This document shows, one piece after another, positions 49,801 to 61,100 of a stretch of 64,000 bases of DNA. The stretch comes from Beroe ovata (taxonomy: Eukaryota; Ctenophora; Nuda; Beroida; Beroidae). Positions within the stretch are counted from its first letter, which is position 1; each line of letters begins with the position of its first letter. The DNA is taken from NCBI GenBank assembly GCA_946803715.1, contig CAMPET010000130.1, positions 136,773-200,772 of the forward strand. The letters are read 5' to 3'. The translations under genes and the position numbers were made by a program. The notes under the pieces are model-generated. The model worked only from the letters and a program-made list of their open reading frames with translations, ran no database searches and was not told the DNA's origin.

Positions 49801-52800
49801 AATATGAGTATCGATTGCTGTAGCACTACTCTTGGTGACAACCCAAATTAACACGGGTTTATAACCCGCGCAGCACTAGGTTGAATTTGTCAGATGTAAT
49901 CTGACTGAAGGTTGCTTATCTCCCCCAGAATGATCCAGTTACCATGATACGATGCCTTACCATGGTAACAGGACTGGTGAAGTGTGTCAAGTGTGATGTT
50001 GCCTTCGATCCCACTCTCTCAGTTTTACTTGACGACGTGGTGAGCGTTCAGCTATCAGTTACCTCTTCAATTCATGTTGACATGTTATTGACATTTCTTG
50101 ACGATACAATAATTAATCGATCGGGAATATTTCATTTTCAATTATAATGATCAGGTGTTGAATGGAGTCATTTCAAACAACGAAATTGTTCGGCATCTCT
50201 CTATCAAAGCGCTTGGGCTGTCTTGTATTTTAAGCAAAACTCTCGCCAAGAAGTATCTCGTCTTTTTCCAGCAGGTTCAATACATTATCTAGGTCAACCC
50301 TTACTCAATTATGAAACCTATCTGTCAATTAAACATCGATTCCATCTCCAATATATCCTTCTCATCCAGGTTGTGATGGTCGACAACTTTGCAGACATTT
50401 TGGAGACATCTCTGAAGATAATCTTCGACTTATTCCTGGTTTTTGGGATTGAGACATTCGCTGAAGAAGAGAAAGACGATAAGAAGAAAGACGTCTCACG
50501 GGATAGTGTAAGTTATTTGAGAACCGTTTGTAACTTAGGATTACTTACTCCATACTCAATTATCTACCTGCCTACTAAATTATCTGACCAACATTGCGCA
50601 GCGCAACAGAAGTAAGAAACTCTCCAATGGTTGTTACTAACAACTCTATATTTAGCAACACTATGATCGTGTTCAGATGTTTAAACCGTTCCTCTAGATC
50701 GAGAACGTTTCGCAGACCAGTGATAACACGATCAAAGAACAGAGCCAGGAAGATATCATCTCTTCACGACTCGAGAATGTGACCGTTGCTGATTCAAATG
50801 AAGATTCAGAAAATCCAATGGGGGCTGGGAAAAAGGTTGGTTGTGCTAGAATCAGCTTTTCTAATTATCTCAGATAAATTTGTTCTAAATGTGTGATTAG
50901 GCAACAGCGGACCCCTGAAAACAACTAAAACTACAGGAAACGGAAGCTTTCTCCGACTTGATTATAGCGAAGTTCAAGGACTTCCTTGACGACGAGGTTT
51001 TGCGGAGTGTTGCCGCAGAGGGAATCGCAAAACTGATGTACAACGGTCGTCTGGTCGATGCTCAGCTTTTCTCCCGTCTGCTCCTCCTGTGGTACAACCC
51101 AGCCACGGAGGGAGACCCGCTACGGCACTGCCTCGGCATGTTCTTCGGAACTTTTGGAGCAAATAACGAGTGAGTTGCGTAAGAATGATTCTTAAAAAAA
51201 GAGCACTCGTTATTTAATGACGCGGAAACGCTACGAACATAATAAGCTGTGCAAGATATTCAACTAAAAGTTATCCAACTTAAATAATTTCAGGGAGGTG
51301 CTAGATGTTGTTGAGGAGGCATTTTTCCCCACTCTTGAGAGCATTTGTGACGCACCCCACACTTCACCCCTCCTCGAGATAAATCCTGTTAATGTGGCCG
51401 AGCTCATGCTATCACTCCTTAGAGGTATGGAGAGAGAGCTAACACAACTAAAACTGTACAATCTTAGCAAAACTTAGCTCAGTTCACGGATACCATGTGA
51501 TAACACTGCTAACACCACTACTATAACTTGCTGACACCACTTTTCACTCCTGACTCCTGACACCCTAGGCAGACATCACGAACAGATAGCTATAAAGATG
51601 TGCAACGAGATTTTGGTAAATCCCGGATCAAGATATGGTAGAGCTCTTGTGAAGATACTGCCGAGATGTGGGGTTTTGCAAGCCGATCAGACAAATTTGA
51701 AGCTCATTCTCAGTCTTATTGAGCAAATCGCTGAGGAGGTTTGATCAATGGTTTTAAAAGTCAGTTATAATGACATTCATGATGATGATGAAGTTGAAGA
51801 GAGACCTAACTAGGCACGCGCGCCCGCCCTGCAATTTCCTCTCCCCTAGCTATAGCAACTCGCAATGTTGCAGAGCCTGACATCTCAGTGTCAACGCTAC
51901 ATTACTTGTTTCGTTAAGTAGAAAATCTATGAATATGGACTATGGAGTCCATACTCACACACAATGGCAGTGGAATGATGGTCACGAATGACGAGTGATA
52001 TTATAGGTGCCAAGGTGGTGTTAACAAATCCTGCATCCCGATTTTCGTTTGAATATATGTAAAAGCATAATTCAGTATGAGTATGACCATAATTAACTCT
52101 TGTCCATGTTTTGACCTTTGTTGTCAAAACTGAGCCGCGCCGTTTAAAACGGCCCGTTTTGGTTATCACCATTCAACCATTGGTTAACATCAAGCGAGGA
52201 TACCTGATAATTGTTAGGCAAATCACCAAGCCTGCTGAGAGACAAAGGCGGGTGTCGTTCATTTGCAAATGAATCGGAAAGCAGCCCATTCTCATTCTGG
52301 GAGGATAGCTCTCGGAGTTTTCTATAAGACCCATAATTATAATAGCTCCTGCCCCTCCTGCCTTTAAAAAGGGTAGTCTCATATATGCGAACCTCATTTT
52401 GCAATGTCTGCGTTCATTGTGCTCTTCATTCTCCACATTGGCGGAGTTGGAACTATCATACTCTCCAGTTACAAAGGGGAGGTCTTTGACAGTCCATGGA
52501 GCGCGGGTGGTGATGATTCCAGGGCCAGGGTCACGTGCCCCGACCATTCCGTCGTCATCAAGTGTATCTTGGTCAAGTCAGTGGTAGGAGCGAGTACGGA
52601 CGGTATCATGATGGAAAATGACGGATGCGTTGCCCAATCTGGGGGAAGCCACACGTCAGTTCGGGTTAGCCACGTAACGATTGATGTGTGTGTGTGTGTG
52701 TGTGTGTNGTGACAGTGAATGTGTGTGACAGTGAATGTGTGTGTTGGTGATAGTCTCCTGTCAAAGCTGACGTTCCCACAGGCTCAAGCTGTGTGTTTGC

Positions 52801-54255
52801 GCCGGGATGTAGCTGAAACGGTCAATCCTACCGCTTACTACGACTTATCTACAAGTACATTAGTCCTAATCTGTTCTGGTGATTTCAAGCTGTTCTCATG
52901 CTCAGTACACTCGATCTACACCATTGACCGTCTCGAAAATATCAACTCCTCTGACGGTTCCGTCCCTATTTCTGATGATGGTTCATATTGTTCAGTGGGA
53001 TGCTCGGAATCGGGGTGCACTCTTTCGGGAATTTGCCTCAAATACACGGGTAGGGAGTAGCGATAATATTAATTGCTTTCCAATGATCATTTCATTCTGG
53101 GACGAGTCGCGCCGAATCATGTATCGCCGACACATTGTATCGCGTATGTGTACACTTGAAAGAAAAGGGCGGAAGGAAGGAAAAAGACGCGTAATTGTTA
53201 GCAATTGTAAGCAGTTTCCACTGTAAAGTGCGCGTCTTTTTCTTTCCGTCCAGTTCCACTTTTTCTTCCATGTGTACACATACCGGTAACGGAGTGAAAC
53301 ATGCCCGAATTTCCCAAGCAGAGATATTCTCCTGCCACGTCAACACTGCCGATGATACGGCTCTCTCGAATCTTATAGTGATGACGCAGGAGGAAGTTTG
53401 TACTCAACAGCACCCTAAAAATGTGTTCTTAGACGTCAATTCGGTTGTTCTGGGTTGTCAGGGCTGCCAATGCTGTACCATTGATATGAGTAAGCAAGTC
53501 AAACCCTCGATATGAGAATTACAATTGAATCAAGATTGGGTTTTACAAATTCCCCGCAAATCTCGAGTTTGAGTGGTGTTTTGGGCCCATCACTCAAATT
53601 CGTTAAGGTATCTCTATTTAAATGCGGTAGTAGAATCCAATATTTCAATAGAATCCAAATGTATGTGCCATATGTTCATATGCCAGAGGTTTCAGGTGAA
53701 ATTCGGTACCCATATCAGTTGAAAATTGCAAATTTCGATCGCACTCATTCAGGTAACACACTCATTGCAGGTATTGGGGATCTCTTCAGCTTCATTTCTC
53801 GGCGAAAAATCGCCACACGAATTTCTAGATTTTTACAATCCGATGCCATTTCCCCAGGTTGATCACGTGAGCACAAAGAAGTCGCTGTCGACCCTGGTCT
53901 GTAAGATCAAAGCGTTTATTGTACCGACCCAATCTGAACCGAACATCATTGGAGACGGAAATAAGGAAAACGAGAACAACACAAACTCTCAGATCACAGC
54001 ACATTCACAGGTAGTGTTGCACGCTGACCTGCTCGATCGGGGTACTGGTCATTATTTTCCTTGACCGATGGGCTCAGATTGTGTTCATCTTTTGATCAGT
54101 TAGAGTAGTTCAAGTGCAACTATTCTTTGTAATTGTAATTCCCGTAATTGTTGCTGAACTAATTTTATGTTCAGAGTTCAGAAGAGTCGATCAAAAAGCG
54201 GACACTCTTCATCGATCCATCCCAACCATTGGACCTACTGGACACTATAACATAA
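46845..54255 (+). CDS. NCAPG: Condensin complex non-SMC subunit G (CAP-G), 19 exons
   Basis: HEAT-repeat subunit of condensin I, needed for mitotic chromosome compaction. Exons: 46845-47064, 47179-47306, 47426-47615, 47769-47884, 48059-48151, 48307-48466, 48623-48829, 48953-49088, 49176-49356, 49642-49791, 49929-50039, 50155-50274, 50370-50507, 50698-50835, 50937-51169, 51294-51424, 51569-51738, 53858-54010 and 54175-54255. All phases agree, giving 951 residues (human 1015). Diagnostic stretches are AVRFRLCQIVN, DAEIDEDLYNKIYNCMLERM, KDKVPAVRVQAVSTLNRLQD, SVAAEGIAKLMYNGRL, LLLWYNPATEGDPLRHCLG and SPLLEINPVNVAELM. The N-terminus is a Lys-rich basic tail. Intron 17 (2.1 kb, donor GAG|GTTTGA) is weak, gives an in-frame stop (GTT TGA) if retained, and hosts another gene. 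Exon 18 (VDHVSTKKSLSTLVCKI) fits the family's next helix, so I keep it. Confidence 0.93.
52404..53515 (+). CDS. Small secreted Cys-rich protein nested in NCAPG intron 17 (PCSK9-C-terminal-like modules?)
   Basis: Predicted exons 52404-52664, 52782-53049 and 53322-53515, GT-AG and in phase, give 240 residues. The N-terminus (MSAFIVLFILHIGGVGTIIL) is a signal peptide. The mature part has three Cys-rich units. The pattern is VTCP, about eight residues, KC, then a DGCVAQSGG turn and VRAQAVCLR; then FKLFSCS with CTLSGICLK; then VVLGCQGCQCC. The order CP - KC/SCS - CV - GG - A-V-C resembles the modules of the PCSK9 C-terminal Cys/His-rich domain. That is a motif-level impression only. No enzyme domain is present. 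The acceptor of exon 3 is chosen by phase and could instead be 3 nt upstream at AAG. A strong donor-like GA|GTAAGC at 53495-53500 could lead to further exons. The first intron contains a TG run with an N at 52708. Confidence 0.55.
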
Positions 54256-54720
54256 CTTCGCTAATTAAGTTCCTCTTGTGAAGAATTATCATTACGAACA
54301 AGTCATAACTTTTTCTGATCTGAAACTCAAGTGATACTGATAGTATTAGTATAAGTAAGAGTGAATAATCGGAGTTTTTGACACTTTGCCAATGATCATT
54401 GATCAAGCCTTGAGGCGGAAATATCTGATGAAACTCGGTTTTTGACTATTTGCAAGTTCACTCCAATTCCTTAACTAACATTTAACAATAAACAGGAATA
54501 TTTACAATGTTAAACTGTTTAACTTTAACTTCAAACTAATATTCAATGGTTACTTCAAATAAAATTAGTTTTGCTTTCCATTACCAATACAAGTCCCAGT
54601 TTGAATCAAACTGAAAGTGAAACATGAAACTGAAAGATCAATTATCATAATGATATTGATAACTCAATAAGCAAGTAGTACTTAGTAGTAGTAGTAAAGT
54701 ACAAAGTCAAAGTCATATTG
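54256..54720. other. NCAPG 3' flank
   Basis: AT-rich sequence with a candidate NCAPG poly(A) signal AATAAA at 54487-54492 and a short TAGTAGTAG run near 54690. I see nothing else. Confidence 0.5.
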
Positions 54721-54994
54721 GGGGTTTTTTCCTTGTAGGATTGCTCCCTACTACCCTCGCTGGCGGGATTTTACCCCGGGCGGAATCACAATTGCGCGGC
54801 GCCGACGGTAGCAGGTAGGGAAAATTGGATTTGGAAAACCCTACAATTTTTCCAAGTAACTGTAAACGGTTCCAAGTAAACGTCGCCGCCGCGCAATCTT
54901 GATTCCGCCACGGATAAAAATTCTATTTTATTAAAATACCGCCAGCGAAGGTAGGGTACCGATGAGGGAGTAATCCTATGATATCAAAAACCCC
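54721..54994. mobile_element. 274-bp palindromic MITE-like element with long terminal inverted repeats
   Basis: The left end reads GGGGTTTTTTCC followed by TAGGATTGCTCCCTA and ACCCTCGCTGGCGG. The right end, reverse-complemented, reads GGGGTTTTTGATATC followed by ATAGGATTACTCCCT and ACCTTCGCTGGCGG. Similarity continues inward (GCGGAATCA, ATTGCGCGGCG, GACG, and GGAAAA near the GTAGGG stretches), so most of the element can fold on itself. There is no coding capacity. A degraded relative lies at about 55105-55185, running up to the GCC2 stop codon. I cannot define a target-site duplication with confidence. Confidence 0.75.
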
Positions 54995-55195
54995 TCTTCT
55001 GTGAACTGTAACTTTCAGTGAAAGTGAAATGTCGGTGTTTCAGTTTCAGTTCACAGAGTAGAATACAGAATAGGGGCGTATGCACAGCTGTTCATGTTCC
55101 CACGTGGCGCCTACCCTCGAGTCGGCCCTCGCTTACGCTGGCGAGATTTCATCCCCGGCAAATTGGGGAAACCCTACAACCGGCAAATATCATTA

Positions 55196-58100
55196 TCAAG
55201 AGGAGCTGTAGAACCATGTGCTAGTCCATGGAACCTGCTCATGCTTTCCCACGCTAGCACTCTTCGTTAGTAGTCCGATTTCCTCCTTGGTGAGGCTAAG
55301 CACGGTCGAGAGCACGGGGACCAACTGCTCCCGACCGCCGGAATCCGAACTCAGGAACTGAGGTGACGAGGTGTGAGTGATGATATCAGCATATTGCAGT
55401 TCAAGATTGAAATAGTACAGCAGCTTATTTTGATTTTGTTATTGTTCATCAGCTCAATATGCAATTGCATTACTATAAGGAAGTCTCAATTCATGAAATG
55501 AGTTTTCTGAAATTGTCTCGTGTTGAGTGATTGTGATTGTCTATCGATGATAGACCCAGTCGAGAATTTCATTGCGGCTCGCGTCAGCTGGGCCTACTAC
55601 TACTACTATACCATCGCCAATCGCCATTCGCCAGGCAATGTTCAGTGTTGCATTGCAATTCAGATCTAATTTACTGAATTGAATGAACAAGTGACCAAGA
55701 GCTTTTTTTTGATTACGTTGTTGATGCGTTTATTGTGCGTACTTCCACTGTAATTTCGTTAATAGGTCCCGGTCTTCATTATCATTATCATTATCATTGA
55801 CCTGAGAGTAAATTTCAATTGCGTGTGAATGGTGAATAACCTTGTTTTTGAACAGCTGCAGTGTGCAGGAATGCGAACGGTGTTGCACACCTCATAACGG
55901 TGTTGCACACCTCATAACGGTGTTGCAGACCTCATAATGAATAACTGCGTAGTATAAACGTGACCTTCAGCTGTCCTTGTTTTAAATGCCGTCCTTTTGT
56001 GTCAGATGGAGATGTTATTGCAATGCCGTTTGATTGTTGTCACAATTTTCAGTTGTCCTTTTGTTTCAAACAATTTTAGATTTATATTATCAATCTAGCA
56101 TTGTTTGAAACAAAAGGACAACTGAAAATTGTGACAACAAGCAAACGGCATTGCAATAACATCTCAATCTGACACAAAAGGACGGCATTTAAAACAAGAG
56201 ATTAAGGACAGCTAAAGGTCACGTTTATACTAGACAGTTATTCAATTTCATTATGACAGTTATTCATTAGCAACATTGTTTATTGTTATTGCAATGGTAT
56301 TGCAAATGCAATGCCGTTTGCTTGTCCTTCAGTTGTCCTTTTGTTTCAAACAATGTTAGATTTATATTATCAATCTAGCATTGTTTGAAACAAAAGGACA
56401 ACTGAAAATTGTGACAACAAGCAAACGGCATTGCAATAACATCTCAATCTGACACAAAAGGACGGCATTTAAAACAAGAGATTAAGGACAGCTAAAGGTC
56501 ACGTTTATACTAGACAGTTATTCAATTTCATTATGACAGTTATTCATTAGCAACATTGTTTATTGTTATTGCAATGGTATTGCAAATGCAATGCCGTTTG
56601 CTTGTCCTTCAGTTGTCCTTTTGTTTCAAACAATGTTAGATTTATATTATCAATCTAGCATTGTTTGAAACAAAAGGACAACTGAAAATTGTGACAACAA
56701 GCAAACGGCATTGCAATAACATCTCAATCTGACACAAAAGGACGGCATTTAAAACAAGAGATTAAGGACAGCTAAAGGTCACGTTTATACTAGACAGTTA
56801 TTCAATTTCATTATGACAGTTATTCATTAGCAACATTGTTTATTGTTATTGCAATGGTATTGCAAATGCAATGCCGTTTGCTTGTCCTTCAGTTGTCCTT
56901 TTGTTTCAAACAATGTTAGATTTATATTATCAATCTAGCATTGTTTGAAACAAAAGGACAACTGAAAATTGTGACAACAAGCAAACGGCATTGCAATAAC
57001 ATCTCAATCTGACACAAAAGGACGGCATTTAAAACAAGAGATTAAGGACAGCTAAAGGTCACGTTTATACTACGCAGTTATTCATTATGACAGTTATTCA
57101 TTGGCAACATTGTTTATTGTTATTGCAATGGTATTGCAATGCCGTTTGCTTGTCACAATTTTTAGTTGTCCTTCTGTTTTAAACGATCATGATGTTAGAT
57201 TGTGATGAAATTGCAGTGCCATTTGCTTGTTGCAATAACTTTCAGTTTCATACGTTCATAGGGTTTAGTATCGAGTACTAAACCCTTGCCCCCTCATTAT
57301 CCAATGGATAATGAGAGGGCAAGAACTGAATCCCGCTATTTCGCAATCACATGATGATGAATCAAAAACAATTACAATCAGGCGCCGTGGAGGCGCCCTA
57401 TGGCCTATATCCAGATGTAATTTTGAATTTGAATTGAAACACTGAACGCAAAACAAAGGGCAAAGACTTCTTTATATTTTTCTAAGAACATCGAAGGGGA
57501 GAAAAACTGATCACAATTTTTCATTATCATTTACCTCACATCACAATAAAAACGAGGAAATTATTTGTTTTGATAGTGATGAAGGAGTGGCCATTGTGCT
57601 TAGGAAAAACTTTTATACTAGAACTTTTGAACAGTAGCTTTTTTACTATTAAATTAGAACTGAACACATAATTATAGTAAAGCCTGCCATTTCAATCGTG
57701 AATTACCTTGATGACGATGTTTTTCAAGTATTCTGTGTTTGTACTGTCCCGTCCGATCATCTTCTCCAATCGTCTCACTTCACCCTTCAATACCTGTGAC
57801 AGTTCATGAGAGCGTTGTCATCATTATGATTAACATAATTAAATAGTCATTAATATAATTAAATAGTCATTAATAGAATAAAATAGTCGAGAATAAGAAT
57901 TGAGGAAATTTCTGGTATTCCTCTGCTGGTTGTGAACTTGGACAATTGAAACAGTAGTTAATTGGTGAATGTTAGCAGTGAAGATAGTGATACAATACCT
58001 AGTATAGTGATACAATACCTACTATATATATTACTGAGCATCGGCTACCATATGCAGCGTAACGTGTTTGATCTCATAACCCTACCTATCCGCGAGCTGA

Positions 58101-61100
58101 CCAGGTACTTTCAGTAACAGCTGTCGTCCTCACAACCCACAGACCGACACCGGACCGACACGGGACCGACGAGGTACTTACCGAGCACTGTTCCTGTAGT
58201 GCGGCTGCGTTGTGCTCACTTTCACTAAGCAGAGTACTGAGATGTGATATCTTGCCATCTTCCTTTGTCACTGACCCATGATCTGAGTACGAGAAGGAGA
58301 AATAATCACATGAAGTCATTGGGGAGTGAAAAGAAATTGGGGGAGTTATTGGTAAGCTAGGGAATTGAAAATCGGGAATAGGACAGTTTATGAAGCCTAA
58401 ATTCACGATCGCGAACCTGACAACGAGGCTCGGGATGCAGATCGGGACAGGTTGGTATTGTTCAGGATGTCCTCCAATACGGACACAGAGGGGTTCGGGT
58501 TCTCCATGCCCTAATTGGGTGCGGGAAAAGTATGATTTCGGGAACGGTGTATACACCTTTCATCATTATGTGAATCCAGTGTGTGATTTTGCACGGAAAT
58601 AAAGCGGAGAAACAATGACCATCAGAGATCAGTGACACTAACCTCTGCTCCCAGCCTAACTTTGGGAGGTCGGATCGGCGTGCTCGTGTCAGCGGGAGAG
58701 TTGATGTTTGTAGCTGGACCGGGAAGAGCTTGACTGCACGCCTGACTCGCTAATAACTCATTCTCCAGTCGGGATATTCTGCTTTGTAGCATCTGAGGAT
58801 GAAAGATTAGGAAGGGTACAATTGGCAGTCTGCCAAGAGAGCGAACCACTTCAGTGTTATTATGACCACACTGTGGGAGGACAAAATGGAAATAATTCTC
58901 ATGCGCACAAAAGTGAATAAGTCAAATCTGACCTGTGTAGCTTCCAAATGAGATGAGTTGGCTTGTTCTAGTGTTTTAGTGTATGTGTCGGTAAGGGCTG
59001 CTCGTTGGGCAGTTGCACTCTGTAAACTGGTAAATATCTGGAGATCTTTCTCTTGTACCGCTGTCTCCAACTCATGAATCCTGGGTGAATAAGAGGGAGG
59101 CATTATTCGAGGGAGTCAGCGAAAAATACAATGCTATTGTCATAGAAACATTTGCCGGATGTTATCTGTCCACTGTTTCTTGCGGCAAAGAAACATTTCA
59201 ATTTATAATCACTATGATCCACTGTTCCCAGGGAAATGTCTGAAACTACTATAGTTGAGTATGAACAAAAAGAGTATGGATCCACGAATAAGAAGGAGGA
59301 AGACAACACAGACTGCCCCGTCAAAGATATGGACGAGATATACTCTGAAATGGGAGTTGGTACAGCCCAAATCCTGGCCTGGGCGACAGTTGGACTGGTG
59401 TCATATCTATACTACGCCGAGCTAACGGTGGTGTCGGTCATCATGCCGACACTGCGGTGTCAATGGAAACTCTCATCAAGTTTTGAGGAGTGTGTGGTTC
59501 TGGCAGTGTTCGGCTCGTATGCCATCTGTGGAATTCTGTTCGGGAAACTCGGCGACATCTACGGGCGGCGGGCAGTTATCATCGCGTCAACCGCACTGAT
59601 CCTCGCATCCGGCGTCGGGAGCGCCTCCGCACCGAACAAGTGGGTGTTCCTGGTGTTCCGAATGGTGGAGGGCGGGTGTATCGGGACTCAGCGGAGCTCC
59701 ATCGCGTGCTATGCTATCGAGTTTTCCGAGAGCAGGAGACGGACAATTGGTATAACTGTCAACATCCTCGCAACCTTCACCGGGATGCTGCTTGTGAATG
59801 TTGTGGCGTGGTCGTGTCTGGAGGCTGTCGGGTGGAGGTGGCTGATCATCATTGTTGTCACTCCCGCCGTCCCGGCGCTCACGTTGCTGATTTTCCTCCC
59901 CGAGTCTCCATACTTCCTATCTTCATCTGGCAGAAGGGAGGACGCAGAGGCTGCTCTTCGATCCCTCGCTAAGTTGAACAACGTGGAACTTCATCCCCGC
60001 TTCCAGATACCAGCAAATATCGGTGTTTCTAAGGAGAGCAGAGGTTCAATCCACACTGTTCTCTCCAAACCTCACCGGAAATCAGCCCTCACTCTCTCAG
60101 TGATGTTCTCCTCCAACGTGTTCCTCGACCTCGGGCTGATAGTGTTCCTGCCGCTACTCTTTAGTTCCAGCCTGTGCGGAGCTGCCACCACAACCGCGCC
60201 GCCTCACAATTGCCACCCTCTCGCCAAAGCGGACTTTGTGAAGCTGATCGTCACTTCCTGTGGTGGCATAGTCGGTACCATACTTTCCCTTACCGCGGTG
60301 AACATTATCGGTCGTCTCATCTCAGTGCGGTTAGCAATCACAATACAAACTATTGCTCTGTCACTGCTATTTTTCTGCATTGATCAGAGGGCAACATTCT
60401 CTATCGCTGTGTTCATTATGTCGGTTGAATCGTTCGTGAAGACCACTATTTGGATCATGATACCGGAGTCCTTCCCGACTAGCATTAGGTCGACGGCAGC
60501 TGGGCTGATAAGTGGGTGTGGCAGGATAGGCGGAATGATGAGTACATTCTGTGTTTACCTACTCTTCTATACATGCCCTACATTCCTTATCGCATTGTTT
60601 TTCACTACTTCACTCGTTGGACTTGTGGGAGCAATTGTCTACAACAGAGAGACCCAAGATGATACTTTGACGTGACATTCCTATGTTGTAAAATCAAATC
60701 CACCCCTTCAACTCATTACCTATCCTGATGAATTTTCTCCCGGTTGCTAGACTCCAGCTCCACCTTCTCCAGGTTGCTAAGCAACGCAGCAACCTCCTCC
60801 TCCAGGGAGTCCCGGTGTGATGTGAGAGAGTCACGTGACTCGCGAAGTTCGTGCACCTCACACTTCAGCATCTCAACTTCCTTACTCAGCTGCACCCTGG
60901 GAATAATAGCTAGATTAGTGAACTATTGTGGGATTATATTATCATAGTAACTTATTGTGGGATTTTATTATTATGGTAACTTATTGTGGGATTAGCAAAC
61001 TGTTGTGGGATTAGAAAGCCATTGTGAGATTGCATTGCAATGCATCATAAGCTTACTGTTTCATTTGCTGGTTCTCATTTGACACTGACAGGAGGGAGAT

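Noticed and set aside
51739-51744. NCAPG ending at the TGA just after exon 17
   Set aside because: A phase-compatible exon 18 (VDHVSTKKSLSTLVCKI) continues the family's helix and is followed by a clean terminal exon. The short form is kept only as a possible retention isoform.
58086-58556. 156-residue continuous frame on the minus strand
   Set aside because: It runs through two GCC2 exons and the intron between them. The exonic parts are real GCC2 sequence and the remainder is intron.
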